The notes beneath the pieces are model-generated. The model did no database searches. It saw nothing but the letters and a program-made list of their open reading frames with translations, and was not told where the DNA came from. A program made the translations under genes and the position numbers. From NCBI RefSeq assembly GCF_032362555.1, contig NC_083522.1, forward strand, positions 7,480,001 through 7,544,000: a DNA stretch of 64,000 nt, given 5' to 3'. The DNA is from Amyelois transitella. Taxonomy: Eukaryota; Arthropoda; Insecta; Lepidoptera; Pyralidae. Each line of letters starts with the position of its first letter. Position 1 is the first letter of the stretch. Positions 10,525 through 22,967 of this stretch are shown here, piece by piece.

Positions 10525-13500
10525 ATGTGTAAATCTTTTATCCAATATGTATTTAAGTGTCTATACATACTATGTTGGCCTGTCCACAAGCTTTTACGGC
10601 TATGCTGTGTCTGCAGATTGCCATGTCCGAAACAATGCCTCAGTTTCTCTGGGGGCTTCTGTCTCGCGCAAATTTATAGCTATTTCTTTCTAAAGAAGAT
10701 TATGCTGCCAAACTGTGTGGATAAAGTGTTGTGTTTGGGATTAAGTACATTGATTGGTAAGTCCTCCTTTATATACTTTTAAGATCTCCTATCTTATAAC
10801 TTAAATTCTAGATTACATGCTTAGACGTTCGCTTCATCGCTCTTTGGCCACTAAAACTAGTAGTACACTCCGCTGCTATGCTGCGGGGCTGTGGTTTGCT
10901 TTTGTCGCTTGTACTGCTAAAAAGTTTGAACATCAAAAGTCGATAAACAGCTTCCAATCTACATGTAATTGGTCTGTACTGTTCGAAACTTTTGCGGTCT
11001 CTTAATAATGCTAGAAGAAATTACTATACATAATGTGAAGATGATAATTCAGGTGTGTGTGCTGCCCTCGCCGTCCAAGTGCGCTGCATATCGCTGCTGG
11101 CGCTAGCCATGTACTGCGGGAAGCCGGGCCGGGGCGTCATGAAGGCTGTGGTGCTCACGTATGTGGTCGCAGGTCGGGGGCACATTGTTACTAAGTAGGT
11201 ACTTTCCAAAACAAAAAAATCGAGTGATGAATTAAGTCTTCTTCTTCCTCCTGCAGTCAATCTCGATTACATCCTCGCCTCTCTGGAGAGGTGATCGTGC
11301 TCGAGTTGCGCCTTTTGACCATAACTCCGGATTTGGTCAGTCAGGTTTGTATACGAAGTGACTACCGTCTCATTTCCGTGACCTTTGCAGGGAAACTTAA
11401 CTCATATTGGATCATGGTAAAAGCTGGCTAGATATATGTGTCGATTCCCTTAGACGCCTTTTACGATATCTATTAGGGAAAGTGATGGATTGAAACCGGA
11501 CAAATACAACATTTGTTGAATATTATTAGCAGAACTTTTAAATATTTCGATAAATACTACAGGTCCAATCACTAACATGTGCTTGAATGCGCGGGAGGTG
11601 GTCCGTGTGTTCGCATGCACGACACAGCTGTCTTACTCCCTGGGGAAGACCAGACACTGTTTGCTGGCTCAGCCTGTAAGGAAGACCTTGACAGGCCTTG
11701 GCCCAAATGTTGACCACATAAAGGGCACCATCAGGTTCGTTTTATAAAGTTCCAAACTCAACTATATGTGAATCCTCCCGTTTAACCTGAACGGGACAGG
11801 GATTGCCCTGGATCCAGATGTCAAACATAAATTATAGCATTAGAATTTTCTCATTAGGTTCCGCAACTATGTGAGGTTGTTGATGGAGGAGTGTTCACAA
11901 ACATGTGAAAACGCCAAGCCAAAAGCTGAAAAAAATTGCCTAAAAGATGTATCAGATTCATTTAAACCGCGATGGAATTTTTTCATACTATTTGATTTTA
12001 TACTGCCTCTCTTTCAGTTCAATTGACACCGTACTTTCACCAATAGAAAATGAAATAGAAGGCACCAGGGAAGTCGAACAAAGTCGCGTGCAAAATGATT
12101 ACGTGGACAATTTGTTTGCACAGCCGCATCGCACCCAAGTTATTGAACACAAGTATAGGTAACATGTAGTGGGCCACTTAGAAATTTATACCTCCTTCGA
12201 TATATCTAATATATAAATGATATATGTATATAATACAAAGTACTTTTCTATGTGTTATTTCAATTTTAACAATATATAGCTATCGCGCGCTACTACGCCC
12301 GCTTGAGCACCCCGCATGTCCTCCGTATTTTACACAATATGTAGGAACGCAAAAACGGACAAACAAACACATTTATAATATGAGTATGGATATTGTGGTC
12401 GCTTTAGAAAACAACGAAGTGGTGCTATTCTTTTTTCTATTGGTGCCGAGAACCACACGGCACGGAGTTAAAATTATTATAGTAGATTTTGAGATTTGTC
12501 GTTAAAAACAAAATGATTTTTTTCTCATTTCAATATTTTATTTGTATCATACATATCATATCTTATTCCCTAATTCAGTCATCCTTCTTCAGAATCATAC
12601 AAAGCGATAAAGAGAACGAAATTTATCAGAAGAAATACCTTATGAAAATAGCTATCCGTTGCCAAAACCAGTTCGCTCGCAGCGTGGTCGTCTGCATGAA
12701 CATGTTCAGGCCTGTGCAGGTTAAGTACTGTAAGCTGGTGAACACGCATGATGGGCGGGCGGTCTGCGAGCCTTTGGATCTGTGTCACGTCTGTGATATC
12801 CAGTATTTGATGGATATGGATCGCGTATGTGATAGTAGTAAACAGGTGAGTTGTTGGTCTGATACATGATTTTGTTATACTAAAATTATATACAAAGTTA
12901 TATACTAATTAATATACATCCAAATCTGCAGACATTTATAGACGTTCTCTGCCGAATTTTCAAATTTTTAACCGTTCTCTAGGTACATAATCTGCGGGTA
13001 CATACCAATAGATATTTTACTTAGTGCTAATTATTTACAGGTTGACCCGGGATTAGGAGAGGGATACGTTTATGTAAAAAAGGCCAAGATGAAGTTGACA
13101 AATTTGCAAGACATTAAATTGAAAAACAAACCTCCTGACGTACGAGTGATCTACAATGTTCAGGTTTTAGAATTACTTACACTTCAAAATTTCATTTCAT
13201 TCAGTACACAAAACAGTAAAGTCGATTTCATTCATATTTCCTTCACAGCTTGGCTTCAGCATTATGAGAAAGAATAGTACCAAACCCATTTACAATCCTT
13301 TGTATGTTATATTTAAGAACCAAATAAGTAATTATTCATTTCATAACACAAACTACGAGTTTCAGTCTTAAGTATGCGTCAACGATATAATTAACCATTC
13401 TCAGGACGCCAAAGAAACAGGCGATTTAGTGATAAAAGCGTTTGAAGAGAAGAACATAATCATGCGAACTGTCAGTACTATCCTCAACGTGTGTATGGCG

Positions 13501-16308
13501 ATCCTGTTCCTGCGCATTCCGTCCGCTAGCGCCACCTACCATGATCTATACCTAACCGACATTGAGTTTGATAACACGTATGTCACGGGGTACTTCAAGC
13601 AGATAGACGCGCGGAGGCGGGACAAAAGGAAATACACTTTGTTGCCCTTGAAAAAGGTGATTAAAGTATGCTTTCTAATGTACTTAGTCTGACAGGTATT
13701 GTATCCTATACACGTAGACCCAAATCGACGAATATAGGATACAATAACTACTAATATTTACCTGCGCTGAAGATCGAACTCGTACCTGGAAGTTGCAAAT
13801 CTCTTTCCTTAAGACAGCCAACTAACCCACCATTATCCATGGCTATACCAACCTTCCGGTTATACGAGCCGACTCATGAGAGGAGTGCGCTCCGCTCGTG
13901 CTTGCTTTCTGTAACAACATGCCTTTTGCGTAACTCCCTACAAAGCGGTTAAGCGGTCAACTTTGGTACAAAGAAATCTTTCAACTACATTTTAAAAGCT
14001 TGTCTATTTTGGGTCTCTTATACGCGTGCTTAACTGCATCCTCAGCCATTGCGCATTGGGGCTGGGGCTTACGAAAGTTAAAGCTACCATTGTGGAATGG
14101 TTAATGATTTCAGATGGAAAGAATAAAATATGTGGACGTCCGGTCATTCTCCTACATACCCCTGGATCAGAGTCTGCTGGTGTCACATATCCTGAAAGTG
14201 TTCCTGGAAGTGGTCACAGCCACCACCTTCGTAATGCTGGACCGGCTGTTTTTCGAAGCGTTGGACGTGGTCCGACAACATGCTGAGATGGAAAACGACC
14301 AAGGAATGCATGATCTTGACATAACGGTAGGGAATCTCATAACGTATTTCAAATTAAATTCAGCAATTGGTTACTGAACTATTCCAACACCACCGATGGC
14401 TTTTCCAACCTTCTGGTTATCGTCGCCAAGTCATGGGGAGGAAGGCGCTGCTCTCTTACTTTATTTAACAGCGCACCTTTTCTTGACTCCCTACAAATCT
14501 TTTCAGTGTCCTTTTAGTTCTGCATTACTCACCCCCTATTCTAGGGACTGTACGCCTGAATGTTTTATTATTCGAATAGGTATTTTTCTTATTGATTGAT
14601 ACATATTAGTTAGCATTATTTGTTGCTCACTGCGACACATTCCCTCTCAATTTCATCTTCGCGTGTGTTACTCCTTCATCCATTGGGCTTCAGGGACTGA
14701 GGACCGCTTTAATGTATCCTCGTGGGTACTATAATACCTACTTACATAGGATTACTGAATGGACTTGACATTCAAATAGTGACATATTGCTAGCTCATCG
14801 CCTAGAAGCCTTTCAGGAGAGACATTATAAAAAAGATTTGCAGCTCTTTTTGGAGCAAATAACAAAATTTGTATGCACAATTTTGTTTGTCTTCCTAATC
14901 GAGTATTGGTTTCTCCAATAACTAATTTTGCCATATAGCTGTCCGTCTTCCTAATAAAATAAACTTGAACGACCGCCAACCAGGTGGAAGGGTCCGGTAT
15001 ACTAGCGAACATGGTAAGGAAGATTCTAGAAGGATTCTCCGAGGAGTCGCCAGCGCAGCGACCCATTACCAACCGGCCTTGCATTCCTCGCCCGCGACTC
15101 ATGCCTCCCGCTTACTTCTTTAAGATCTACGGTGGATACCTCTGGATTATTTTACTGCTATATTTGGACCCTTACACGTTGCGTTTACGAAGGTAGGTAA
15201 TTTAAATTGTATCGGTAACTGTCCAATGCGGTTTACCATTTTTATGTTTAACAATTTACATTCTTTTGACACCAAGTGTCCAGGAGTGAATCCGCCTATA
15301 AGTATGCGCCTTTTGACCTTTTTTGTGTTAAATCTTTACAAAAGAATTATTATTGAGGCCATGAAAATCCACATTTATATTTCATATCACAACATTAGTA
15401 GAAAGATTTTTTTTTTCAGACTTATCTGCAGCTACTTTTACCCGCGCCGCGAGAAACAACGCATATTGCACCTCTACAATGACATACTCAAGAAGCGCAT
15501 GAAAATGCAGAAAACTTTGCGCAAGTTGGTAGACCTTATTATTAATCATTTTACAATATTTTCAAATTCGCATTTTTTATTGCTCTTAAAAAATTAAGGT
15601 CATGAATTAGTCGAGCAGTATCCTCATTTGCGCAAATAAGATGAGAGATAACAATAATTACGCACCAGATAAGAGGAATTATCTAGAATATAAACAAAAA
15701 TAACATTATTATTCAGAAAAGCAATACAAACGGTTCGAGCCCACTACCTCTCCGGAGAGAACCTGGTCAGCATGAGGATGAAGTTCCCGCAGCTGCTGGG
15801 TTGGCTGCGCGTGCTGCCGGCCGCTAGGATGACATGCCTCATCTGTGGGGAGCCGGAGCCGAGGAAAGGTTCCTGAGGATTCTACCTATTATTTATTTCT
15901 TTAATTTTTTCTGTATTACTTAGAAGAAACAGTTACGAGGAAGGGTGCGGGCTTTGCTTTTATCACCATAGCGTATTTACAATTCCATTCTTAGCTAATG
16001 GCTTCGAAACTAACATCTCATAAACCAACAAACAGGTATTTCAAACTAGCCCTAGTTTTCCTGTAACCTTATAAAACCTTTGCACTAGGTACCATTTTAT
16101 CATATTTTTTTTATCTCTACTTTTATGTTTTTTAACAGATAACCAAGAATCCACACCGTGGCACGCTTGCGTCGCGTCACACTGCCCCTTTATGTACTGT
16201 ATGGAGTGCTGGAGAGAAGTGGGAGCCCGATGTCTGGCCTGCGACCCAAGTCTCGCAGAACTAAGCGATATGGACTCGTTGAGTGATGATGAACAGCCTC
16301 GGCACTAA
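10525..16308 (+). CDS. DC-STAMP domain protein (DCST1/DCST2/sneaky-like) with RING-like C-terminus
   Basis: Multipass membrane protein of the DC-STAMP-like family; known members (fly sneaky, worm SPE-42/SPE-49, mouse DCST1/2) act in sperm at fertilisation. Coding blocks with GT/AG borders and matching phases: 10525-10756, 11053-11172, 11563-11734, 12018-12158, 12593-12845, 13041-13163, 13405-13656, 14114-14326, 14984-15192, 15420-15524, 15717-15868, 16139-16308; total 714 codons with stop (human DCST1 about 706 aa). Hydrophobic segments occur in the first two exons, the third (LTYVVAGPITN), exon 7 (VCMAILFLRIP), exon 8 and exon 9 (GGYLWIILLLYL). Exon 5 holds a cysteine-rich extracellular-type stretch. 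The C-terminus has CLICGEPEP, then HxxC and CPFMYCMECW, ending CLACDP, the spacing of the degenerate RING in this family. The donor of exon 10 (CAA|GTTGGT) is weak. I cannot tell DCST1 from DCST2. AATAAA follows at about 16703. Confidence 0.85.
11440..11492 (-). repeat. Dispersed repeat family A fragment in DCST intron
   Basis: Short remnant 'cccttagacgccttttacga...tattagggaaagtgatgga', matching the 'cttagtcgccttttacgacatcc' core of family A with several changes. Confidence 0.45.
12415..12466 (-). repeat. Dispersed repeat family A fragment in DCST intron
   Basis: Only the outer 'gtggtgctattc...tattggtgccgagaaccacacggcac' end of the repeat is present. Confidence 0.5.
13780..13930. repeat. Dispersed repeat family G, copy 1
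   Basis: Shares a block with 14385-14505: 'ccaaccttccggttat', a Ser/Arg-like 'gccgactcatgagagga' stretch and a closing 'ttgcgtaactccctacaaa'. Both copies lie in the same orientation in neighbouring DCST introns; about two-thirds of positions agree by eye. Confidence 0.45.
14385..14505. repeat. Dispersed repeat family G, copy 2
   Basis: Second copy of the block described at 13780 ('ccaaccttctggttat' ... 'ttgactccctacaaa'), in the intron just after DCST exon 8. Confidence 0.45.
14745..14825 (-). repeat. Dispersed repeat family A fragment in DCST intron
   Basis: Matches the middle of family A: 'gacattcaaatagtgacata', 'ttgctagctcatcgcctaga'. Confidence 0.5.
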
Positions 16309-16822
16309 TGATGACTGATTTGATAAGTGCTGGTGGAAGAGGAGCCCAGGCCTTCGAACTTAGCGACATGGACTCTTTGAACGAATTGACGAACAGAACA
16401 GCCTTTTGGAACAATTTGGTATAAGTAAGTGCTTGAAAAAGTAGAAACCCGACCTTCGGCTTGAGATCCCAACTTGTTTCTCAATTTGTCTCTTTTAGCG
16501 GTCATGAGCAGCCTAGGCATTTGGCTGATTGATAATTAGGGATTAAATTTATTCTTTTGTCGGATCCTCCGACATATAAAGAGGATATAGTAAGCCAATT
16601 CTACTTTGACTTGACGATTCTTTTGACTAAGTTTGAAAAATATATTGGTGTTGTTCACAAAGACATGTGCAATGAAGAAATTCCGAAGGAACCTTTTTTC
16701 AAAAATAAATAAAATATTTATTATTTCATCTTAGTTTTATTGACTGCGCAGCATTTCCATAACTTAGTAGATCATGAGCTCATCTAAGGAGCTCGTATAA
16801 TCCGCGACTACTAACTACCACA

Positions 16823-18534
16823 TCAAAACAGCCCGTACTCTAGTTGTTCGCCAACTGTAAGGTTACTGACAAACTGAATGTTCTCCGCCACCTCGTTGCA
16901 GAGGTGGGCTAAACCAGTGAGGCCCGACTGGCCCGGCGGCACGGGGTCGTAATGGTACACCAACTAAAAACACATGAAAAAATAATTTTTCACTTGTACA
17001 TATCTACATAAATCTGATTTTTTTCTTTTCTAAGTACCTAATTACATTAGTAAGCTATTTATTCTTACAAGCCATTATAAGTATTAATAAATTAATGATG
17101 GCGTTCGAGACCCGAAACGAGAGAGAGTTTAGTTATTACTAAATTTTTACCAATTTTATTCAAACTGTAACTTTAACTACTTATTTACCGATAAAAACTC
17201 ATCGTAGGTGATCCAGCCGTCGTTGTCGGAGTCGGCCTCCAAGAATTTGTCTTTCCGAGTCTCTATACCGCTTTCTTCCCCCAGGCTTTCCAGTACTGCA
17301 CAGCTGAATATGTTAATAATACGTAACTATTAAGAGGAATTTTAAGAACGGTCGGCCTTTGAGATCTTGTCCCAATGTCACCAATAGAAAAGACAGAAAA
17401 GGAGGGAGTGGTATTGACCCATAATAATTTGGTGAATAAAGAATTGTTTCCCTTTCCTAGAATTCCAAAAAAGGGGAATCTGTAAATACGCCAATTGAAA
17501 CAATGCACGTATTTGCTCAAGTGAATATTATTGATAAAGAAAGACTAACCAAGAAAAGGTTTCTGATAATACTAATAAAAATTAGGTAGTTAATTTACTT
17601 GAATCTGGACCACTATCTGGGGCGAAATCCTTAAAAAAATCTATAAAATATACTTATAAATCTCTTCCGTAACCGAGTGACTAATAGACGACGTGCAGCC
17701 CACACTGCTGCTTGGTCTAAAGATTGGAATTTAGTAAAAAAAAAGAATTATTTGGTATTTCCGCGGAAACGGACATCAACTACCGCGTAAAAGAAATACT
17801 TTTTGGGCGGTGCTCTCGTCAAGAAAAGATAAAGTCTAAATTCAGAATGGATACAAACAAGTCATCGAATCCCAGCATCCCGTTGGACTGGTTGTCGAAC
17901 AACAAGAAGAGACTGTGTAGGTTGGCGATGGTGACCTCGTTCCAGCCGGGGAAACGTTCCACCACCTTCTGCATGCTCCAGCGGCGGTCTTTCTCTTTCA
18001 TATCCTGTAAGAATATCTTGCTCTATGATTTTATTCTTCGGCGAGTCCGATCTAGTGGTGTGAAATGTAATTATATGTAGTTTTCAGTTGAGTATTCACA
18101 AATCAACACTAAATAGGCCACGAGCAAGATGTCCCCATCTGATTGTCTACTCTGCTCAATCTAGGTCTAAGTAGTCAGTATAGGTAGGTGTAAGTAGCAG
18201 GTAGATAGTAGTCAAAACAAAAGATGTCTATGTCTACTACGCTCCACAAAAGCGGTAGTCAGACGAAAGAGGCTTTGCGTAAAATCTTGACTTACCTAAT
18301 CCAAGATAATGGTCAAAGCGCACCCCGGGAGCGTCCAGAGAGGTGAGAACATAACCGAGACTTACGTCAAGAGGGAACTGTAGTTACCTACGTCTACCGT
18401 AGGTTTCTTTCGTAGGTATTCTAAGAGTCTGGGCCCCTTACCTGGTTGAATTGTCGCTGCTCGGCCAACCGCTTGTAGAACTGATCCACAAGTTTGTCGT
18501 AATCGGTCATCGGCGTGGTCATTATATTAGTCAT
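16823..18534 (-). CDS. Small EF-hand protein, function unknown
   Basis: Four coding exons on the minus strand: 18442-18534, 17859-18004, 17189-17303 and 16823-16963, 164 aa if translation starts at 18534. The second EF-hand is canonical (loop DSDNDGWITYDE); the one before it (FDNQSNGMLGFDDF) is degenerate and may not bind calcium. The C-terminus is hydrophilic and ends EQLEYGLF. All borders are GT/AG; the donor after exon 2 (CTT|GTTTGT) is weak but is the one that keeps frame. Just upstream of the ATG an acceptor, AACAG|GCGAACC, lies at 18552/18551 and the frame stays open to it, so an upstream exon and a longer N-terminus are possible. The gene converges on the DCST gene with about 0.5 kb between stops and has a minus-strand AATAAA at about 16735. 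I do not recognise the family beyond EF-hand. Confidence 0.75.
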
Positions 18535-18799
18535 TCTCCTTTGAGGTTCGCCTGTTAAATATCAAGTGACATCTGCACTTTATGAAGATTAATAATGGGT
18601 AGGGATAGGAGGCTCATAGCTTAGGTAATAAGATTAATCACGAATGTTGATAAAGCGTGTCTTTTTTTGTAATTGTAAACTTAGCACGTAAGGTGTTTTA
18701 TGCCACTGACAGTCGAACCTTTGAACCAGACTTATCTAAGGGCGGGTCCCGTGGTTGTGATGATCTGCATTAAGAAGTATTTACCACACCGCACGACTC

Positions 18800-18976
18800 C
18801 CACGTATATTAATAATTTATTATATATTATATCCAGATTACACAGATATATATAAACATTCAGAACCCAGGCCAATCAGAGAACGTTCGTTTCTTCATCA
18901 TGCCCTGGCCGGGATTCGAACCCGGGACATCCGGTGTCACCAACAAGCGGTCTGCCGCTGCGCCACAGAGGTGGTC
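18800..18976 (-). mobile_element. tRNA-derived SINE, copy S1
   Basis: On the minus strand it reads a tRNA-like head with an A-box-like segment followed by GGGTTCGAATCCCGG (B box), then 'ccagggcatgatgaagaaac' and an AT-rich tail. Two more copies are at 39918 (+) and 51305 (-), sharing the same head and body, so this is a SINE family and not a functional tRNA. The acceptor stem does not pair properly. Confidence 0.75.
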
Positions 18977-19069
18977 AATGTCATTATATTATGTACTGCT
19001 TTTATGATAAATTGCAGCTGTTATTCATAAACTTTTCTTACACTGATAGAGCCGAATAATATACAAAGA

Positions 19070-19365
19070 TTTATCGATGAACATCAATTGCAATGGTATG
19101 TAGCGGGAGCGATGATTCGGCTCGACCGCCACCAAAGGGAAGATCTTCTGCCAGGCTAGGTGTTATGCCTGGGGAACCGCGGCTCCAACGATGTTGTGTC
19201 GGAGGTTGTATTTATGCCCCAATCCATGAAATCCTTGAAATCGCGATTTAGATTCTTCGCTGCTATTGGTTGAGCGCGTCAATTTCTTCGCGATGATTGA
19301 CAGTAGTTGTTTGATTGGATGTTGTGACGAGTGGCGTAGAGATGTCGCCACAGGTTCATCAAAAA
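19070..19365 (-). repeat. Dispersed repeat family E, copy 1
   Basis: Shares 'atggtatgtagcgggagcga', 'ccgccacca.aggga', 'agatcttctgccaggctagg' and the 'ccaatccatgaaatccttg' block with the opposite-oriented copy at 52838-53222. Strongly diverged. Confidence 0.5.
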
Positions 19366-19653
19366 TCTTGTCAAAGACGCCGAGAAGAGGACGCCTGCAG
19401 CTCGGCTCAGGTATAAACGAAAATTTCTGTTCCCGTGGGGATTTCAGAAAATCTTATTGCACCGCTTGACCACATAAAGAACCTAATACCAATTTTCTCT
19501 TGATCTGAACAACATGAGCATCTAGTCTCTCTCGCACTGAGCCCGGGATGAATTTCAAATTTTCTTCTCTTAATTCATACGGTATCTACAGCAAATGTGG
19601 TCGCATAACCAAATTCCTTTGTTGGCAATCAGTCACAATTTCTAAGTACGAGT

Positions 19654-20980
19654 ATACATTCAGTCAGAAAAGTATCGGGAATGGATTATTTATTTATGGT
19701 TCCAAATTCAAATTTTTGTTTTTTTTTGTTGTTGTTAGATTGGCACAACTGTTTTCCATTTTGGCGCGGAGTTTGAGTTGCATCTGTTGTTTACATTAAA
19801 TACAGTGCTATTTTTAGTTATATCATATCTAGTGTGTATTGCTAATTTCATAATGGATAAAAACATCGAACAAAGAGTTTGTCTTAAATTTTGCATTGCC
19901 AATGGAATATCGTATTCGGAGTCACTGAAAATGTTACAGAAGGCTTACGGTGAATCGACTTTATCAAAAACTCGTGCTTATGAGTGGTACAAAGCGTTCA
20001 AAAGCGGTCGAGATGTGATGGAAGATTTGCCTCGCTCTGGTAGGCCATCAACGTCTGCAACTGAAGTTAACATCGCAAAAGTGAAGGAAATAGTGACTGA
20101 AAATCCTCATTCAACTTTGAGAGAGATAGCCACCGAACTTTCTGTATCTCACGAGTCGATCCGTACCATTTTAACTAATAATTTGGGTATGAAACATGTT
20201 GCCGCTCGGCTAGTCCCAAAAGACCTGAATTTTTTTCAAAAACTCAATCGCATGAGAGTCTCTGAGGACATGCTAGAACGAGTCAATTCCGACCCAACAT
20301 TCATGAAACGCATTGTTACTGGTGACGAGACGTGGGTTTACGAGTTTGACATGCAAACTAGTCAACAAGCTTCGGAGTGGCGCCTTCCAACTTAACCGAA
20401 ACCGAAAAAACCACGCCAAAGTCGTTCAAAAGTCAAAGTCATGTTGACTGTTTCTTTGACTATCGCGGTGTTGTGCACTCGGAATTCTTGCCGGAAGGTC
20501 AAACGGTAAATAAGGAATATTATTTGAGTGTTATGCGGCGTTTAAGAGAGCAAATCCGACGAAAAAGGCCAGATTTGTGGAAAGAAAATTCTTGGATTTT
20601 GCACCATGATAATGCACCTTCGCACAAGGCCATCATTGTGAACGAATTATTAACCAAACACTCAACAAATACCATCGAGCAACCACCATATTCACCAGAT
20701 ATGGCTCCAGCCGACTTTTTTCTTTTTCCTAAACTCAAATTACCACTTCGTGGCACCCGTTTTCAATCGGTAGAAGACATAAAAGAGAATTCGCGGCGAG
20801 AACTGACCTCAATTCCGGAAACAGCGTTTAAAAAATGTTTTGATGATTGGATTATTCGTTGGCGTAAGTGTATCGTTTCTAAAGGAGCATATTTTGAAGG
20901 TGATAAAATAAATTTGGATGAATAACAAACAGTTTGTGTATTATTGATCTTTTCCTGCTACTTTCTTGACAGAGTAGTAT
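19654..20980 (+). mobile_element. mariner-type transposon, inactive
   Basis: About 1.33 kb, the normal mariner size. Imperfect inverted repeats flank the transposase: 19660-19686 against the reverse complement of 20947-20973, 20 of 27 positions identical by my count, with TA-rich bases just outside. The element lies between the EF-hand gene and the 3' side of wech. The transposase is broken (separate entry), so the copy is non-autonomous. Confidence 0.85.
19853..20925 (+). pseudogene. mariner transposase pseudogene
   Basis: Translated similarity to mariner/Tc1-type transposases runs the whole length (about 357 codons). The N-terminal part is a helix-turn-helix DNA-binding region (IREIATELSVS-type segment), and the catalytic motifs are all visible: GDETW, HHDNAPSH and YSPDMAPADF. 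The spacing between the second and third Asp is 34 residues, the D,D34D signature of mariner. Two lesions break it: an in-frame TAA at 20393-20395 right after SEWR, and a one-base loss at about 20450-20456 just before FFDYRGVVH. The ORF that appears to begin at 20377 is a wrong frame up to the second lesion. Confidence 0.92.
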
Positions 20981-21785
20981 AAGTACCTATAGAACATTAT
21001 ATAGGTACTTATACTCGTAAGTACCATGATCGTTTCAAGTAATAGTCTTATCTTACCGGTAGCCGTAAAATCTTCTTGGCGATAAAAACATATAGGTTTT
21101 CTTTTCACTGGGTATTCGAAAAAGCGACCTAAATTGGAATATATGTTACTGATGTAGTTTCCCATATTTTAGGAAAGTAGGCATTTAAATAATTACAATC
21201 AACCAACACACACATATTACATGTCATTTTGATTTTAAATTATCAAGTCTTCAGGATGAATGACTGTCAAATATCCCGAGTCATAGTACTGCGGAGGTTT
21301 TATATTTATTCTATTATATTTTGGAAGATATAAACCAAGGTATAAATTTTTAAGGATTTTTTAATTCGATAGATGATTTGCCCCCTAATGTGCGACTAGT
21401 TGGACGGTTGAGTTTGACCACAGCGCCGCATTGATAATTTTTATCAGTCTTGAAGGACACCAAACATAGACGGAAAGAATTATGAAAAAAAAATTACTAT
21501 GTTATGTACAAAAAAATTAAGGATAAGTTGCCGAGTTCGCAGGTAGCACAAATATACCCAAACCGGGTGGTCTATATTGTTACACCAACTTTCTCCTGTG
21601 ATTTAAGTAAACCCGAAGGAGTTTCAAGAAACTCTCTGTTACAGCTCCTCTACATTCCCAATGAAAATGTCTCTTATCATCTCTTCTCATTTCAGGTTAG
21701 CATTTTGCTTAAACCCAAGTGTCCAAGTAACTGGACTTAAAATTTAAGCGGGAAAGAATAGTTAAAAAACCATTTTCTATTAATC
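20981..21785. other. Non-coding spacer after mariner
   Basis: AT-rich, with only short random ORFs and no repeat family I recognise. It separates the mariner from the presumed 3' end of the wech transcript. Confidence 0.4.
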
Positions 21786-22237
21786 ACTTTATTAATTTTC
21801 AATACAAAATTCTTAAAAATTTCAAAAATTTCATGACATATATAGCGTCATACACAATTGATAAGATTATAAGAATCAAAATAATTTTACCGAAGGGTAA
21901 AAATAATGTAAACGAAATACAGTAGACAGTAAATTATTCTAAATTAAAATATAGGAACATGTATAAATTTTCAGTCTTCATTCAATAATATTTCAGCAGA
22001 ATAACGTAAAATATAGATATAAAAGAAAAAGACCGTTGTCCACTGAATGAAGGCGCTATCAGCCGATCCATGAGCTGAGGGTATCAAAATGCGATCTACG
22101 ACGTTATTATATCTGGACACTTAAGCACTAAAATCTAGCCTAAGTCGAAACTAAACTTGTTAGTAGACAACAGACTTCTAAATCGGTGATCTGACCACCG
22201 TTACGTTAATTCCAATCAGTCTTCAATGCATTACACA

Positions 22238-22258
22238 TGAGGTAGATGAGGTTATTTG
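22238..22258 (-). promoter_or_regulatory. Candidate let-7 target site in wech 3' UTR
   Basis: On the minus (sense) strand the sequence reads AAATAACCTCATCTACCTCA. Its last 8 bases, CTACCTCA, are a perfect 8-mer match to the let-7 seed, and AACC upstream can pair with let-7 nucleotides 11-14 across a small bulge, the architecture of classic lin-41 sites. A 6-mer match (TACCTC) also occurs at 23181-23186. Known biology: lin-41/TRIM71 mRNAs are let-7 targets in worms and vertebrates. Confidence 0.5.
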
Positions 22259-22792
22259 AACACAACGAGCGAGCCCGGCGCGGGAGCACGAGCGACCAAA
22301 GGGCCCGTGCACGCCGCCCGGACCGCGTGTACAAAAATACTACTTATCCCAATTACATTATGATATCGATTTCATTGATCCCCTCTTTGCACTGGCAGAG
22401 CTGCGTTCGCAAACAAACAACGAACCTGCGCGCAGCAAGGAGAAGAGCAACGAGTTACCCTAAATCTAACACAACACAAGCGCCTAGACAATGTTATAAA
22501 AATAGCACAAAAATGGCTCCGTACAATTTGCTAAAATCTCAATTTTTTTCAAATACGCAGTTTCGCTTTTCACCAATCGTACGAAATAACTTGTGTTTTG
22601 ATAACTGCTGAATTGTCGATCGTTGAGATCGTGACTCAATATTCATAATATTAAAAACGTTTAAAAAAATCTTATCATCAAGCAACTATTGTTAATAAGT
22701 TCTCAATTTTATTATTACTATCACAAAACCACAATTTTACTGCTAGCAGCTAGCAGGGCTGGCTTACCAATTTCATTGTCATACAAGACCCA

Positions 22793-22967
22793 AATTTTTG
22801 GATTTGGTGGTCGTACCAAATTCTATTTGCTATTCTGTTTCCCAACTTTGCAACGTGGTCGCGACCGTTGCTAACGAAATCTTTTAATAATTTAATTGTA
22901 TTTTATGTTAGCGACCACAAGCGACGTTCCGATCGCGTATTATACTACGACCACCAAACCAAAAATT
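22793..22967. repeat. 175-bp inverted-repeat hairpin
   Basis: The arms 22793-22815 and 22946-22967 are reverse complements over 22 bp with one bulged base. The inside holds further symmetric pieces, including GGTCGCGACC and GTGGTCGC against GCGACCAC. It could be a small hairpin MITE or an RNA structure in the wech 3' UTR. Confidence 0.7.

Noticed and set aside
10817-11005. Additional plus-strand exon between DCST exons 1 and 2
   Set aside because: No splice sites in phase, and exon 1 joins exon 2 cleanly.
11858-12017. Extra DCST exon after exon 3
   Set aside because: It is open from an acceptor at 11857 and Cys-rich, but no good donor joins it in phase to the exon at 12018, while exon 3 joins 12018 directly in phase and gives a family-length protein. 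An alternative exon is not fully excluded.
19733-19749. Mariner left end at 'ttagattggcacaactg'
   Set aside because: No matching inverted copy near the right end, whereas 19660-19686 pairs with 20947-20973.
20377-20925. Second independent mariner ORF starting at 20377
   Set aside because: The first ~25 codons are in the wrong frame; it is the C-terminal half of the same broken transposase.
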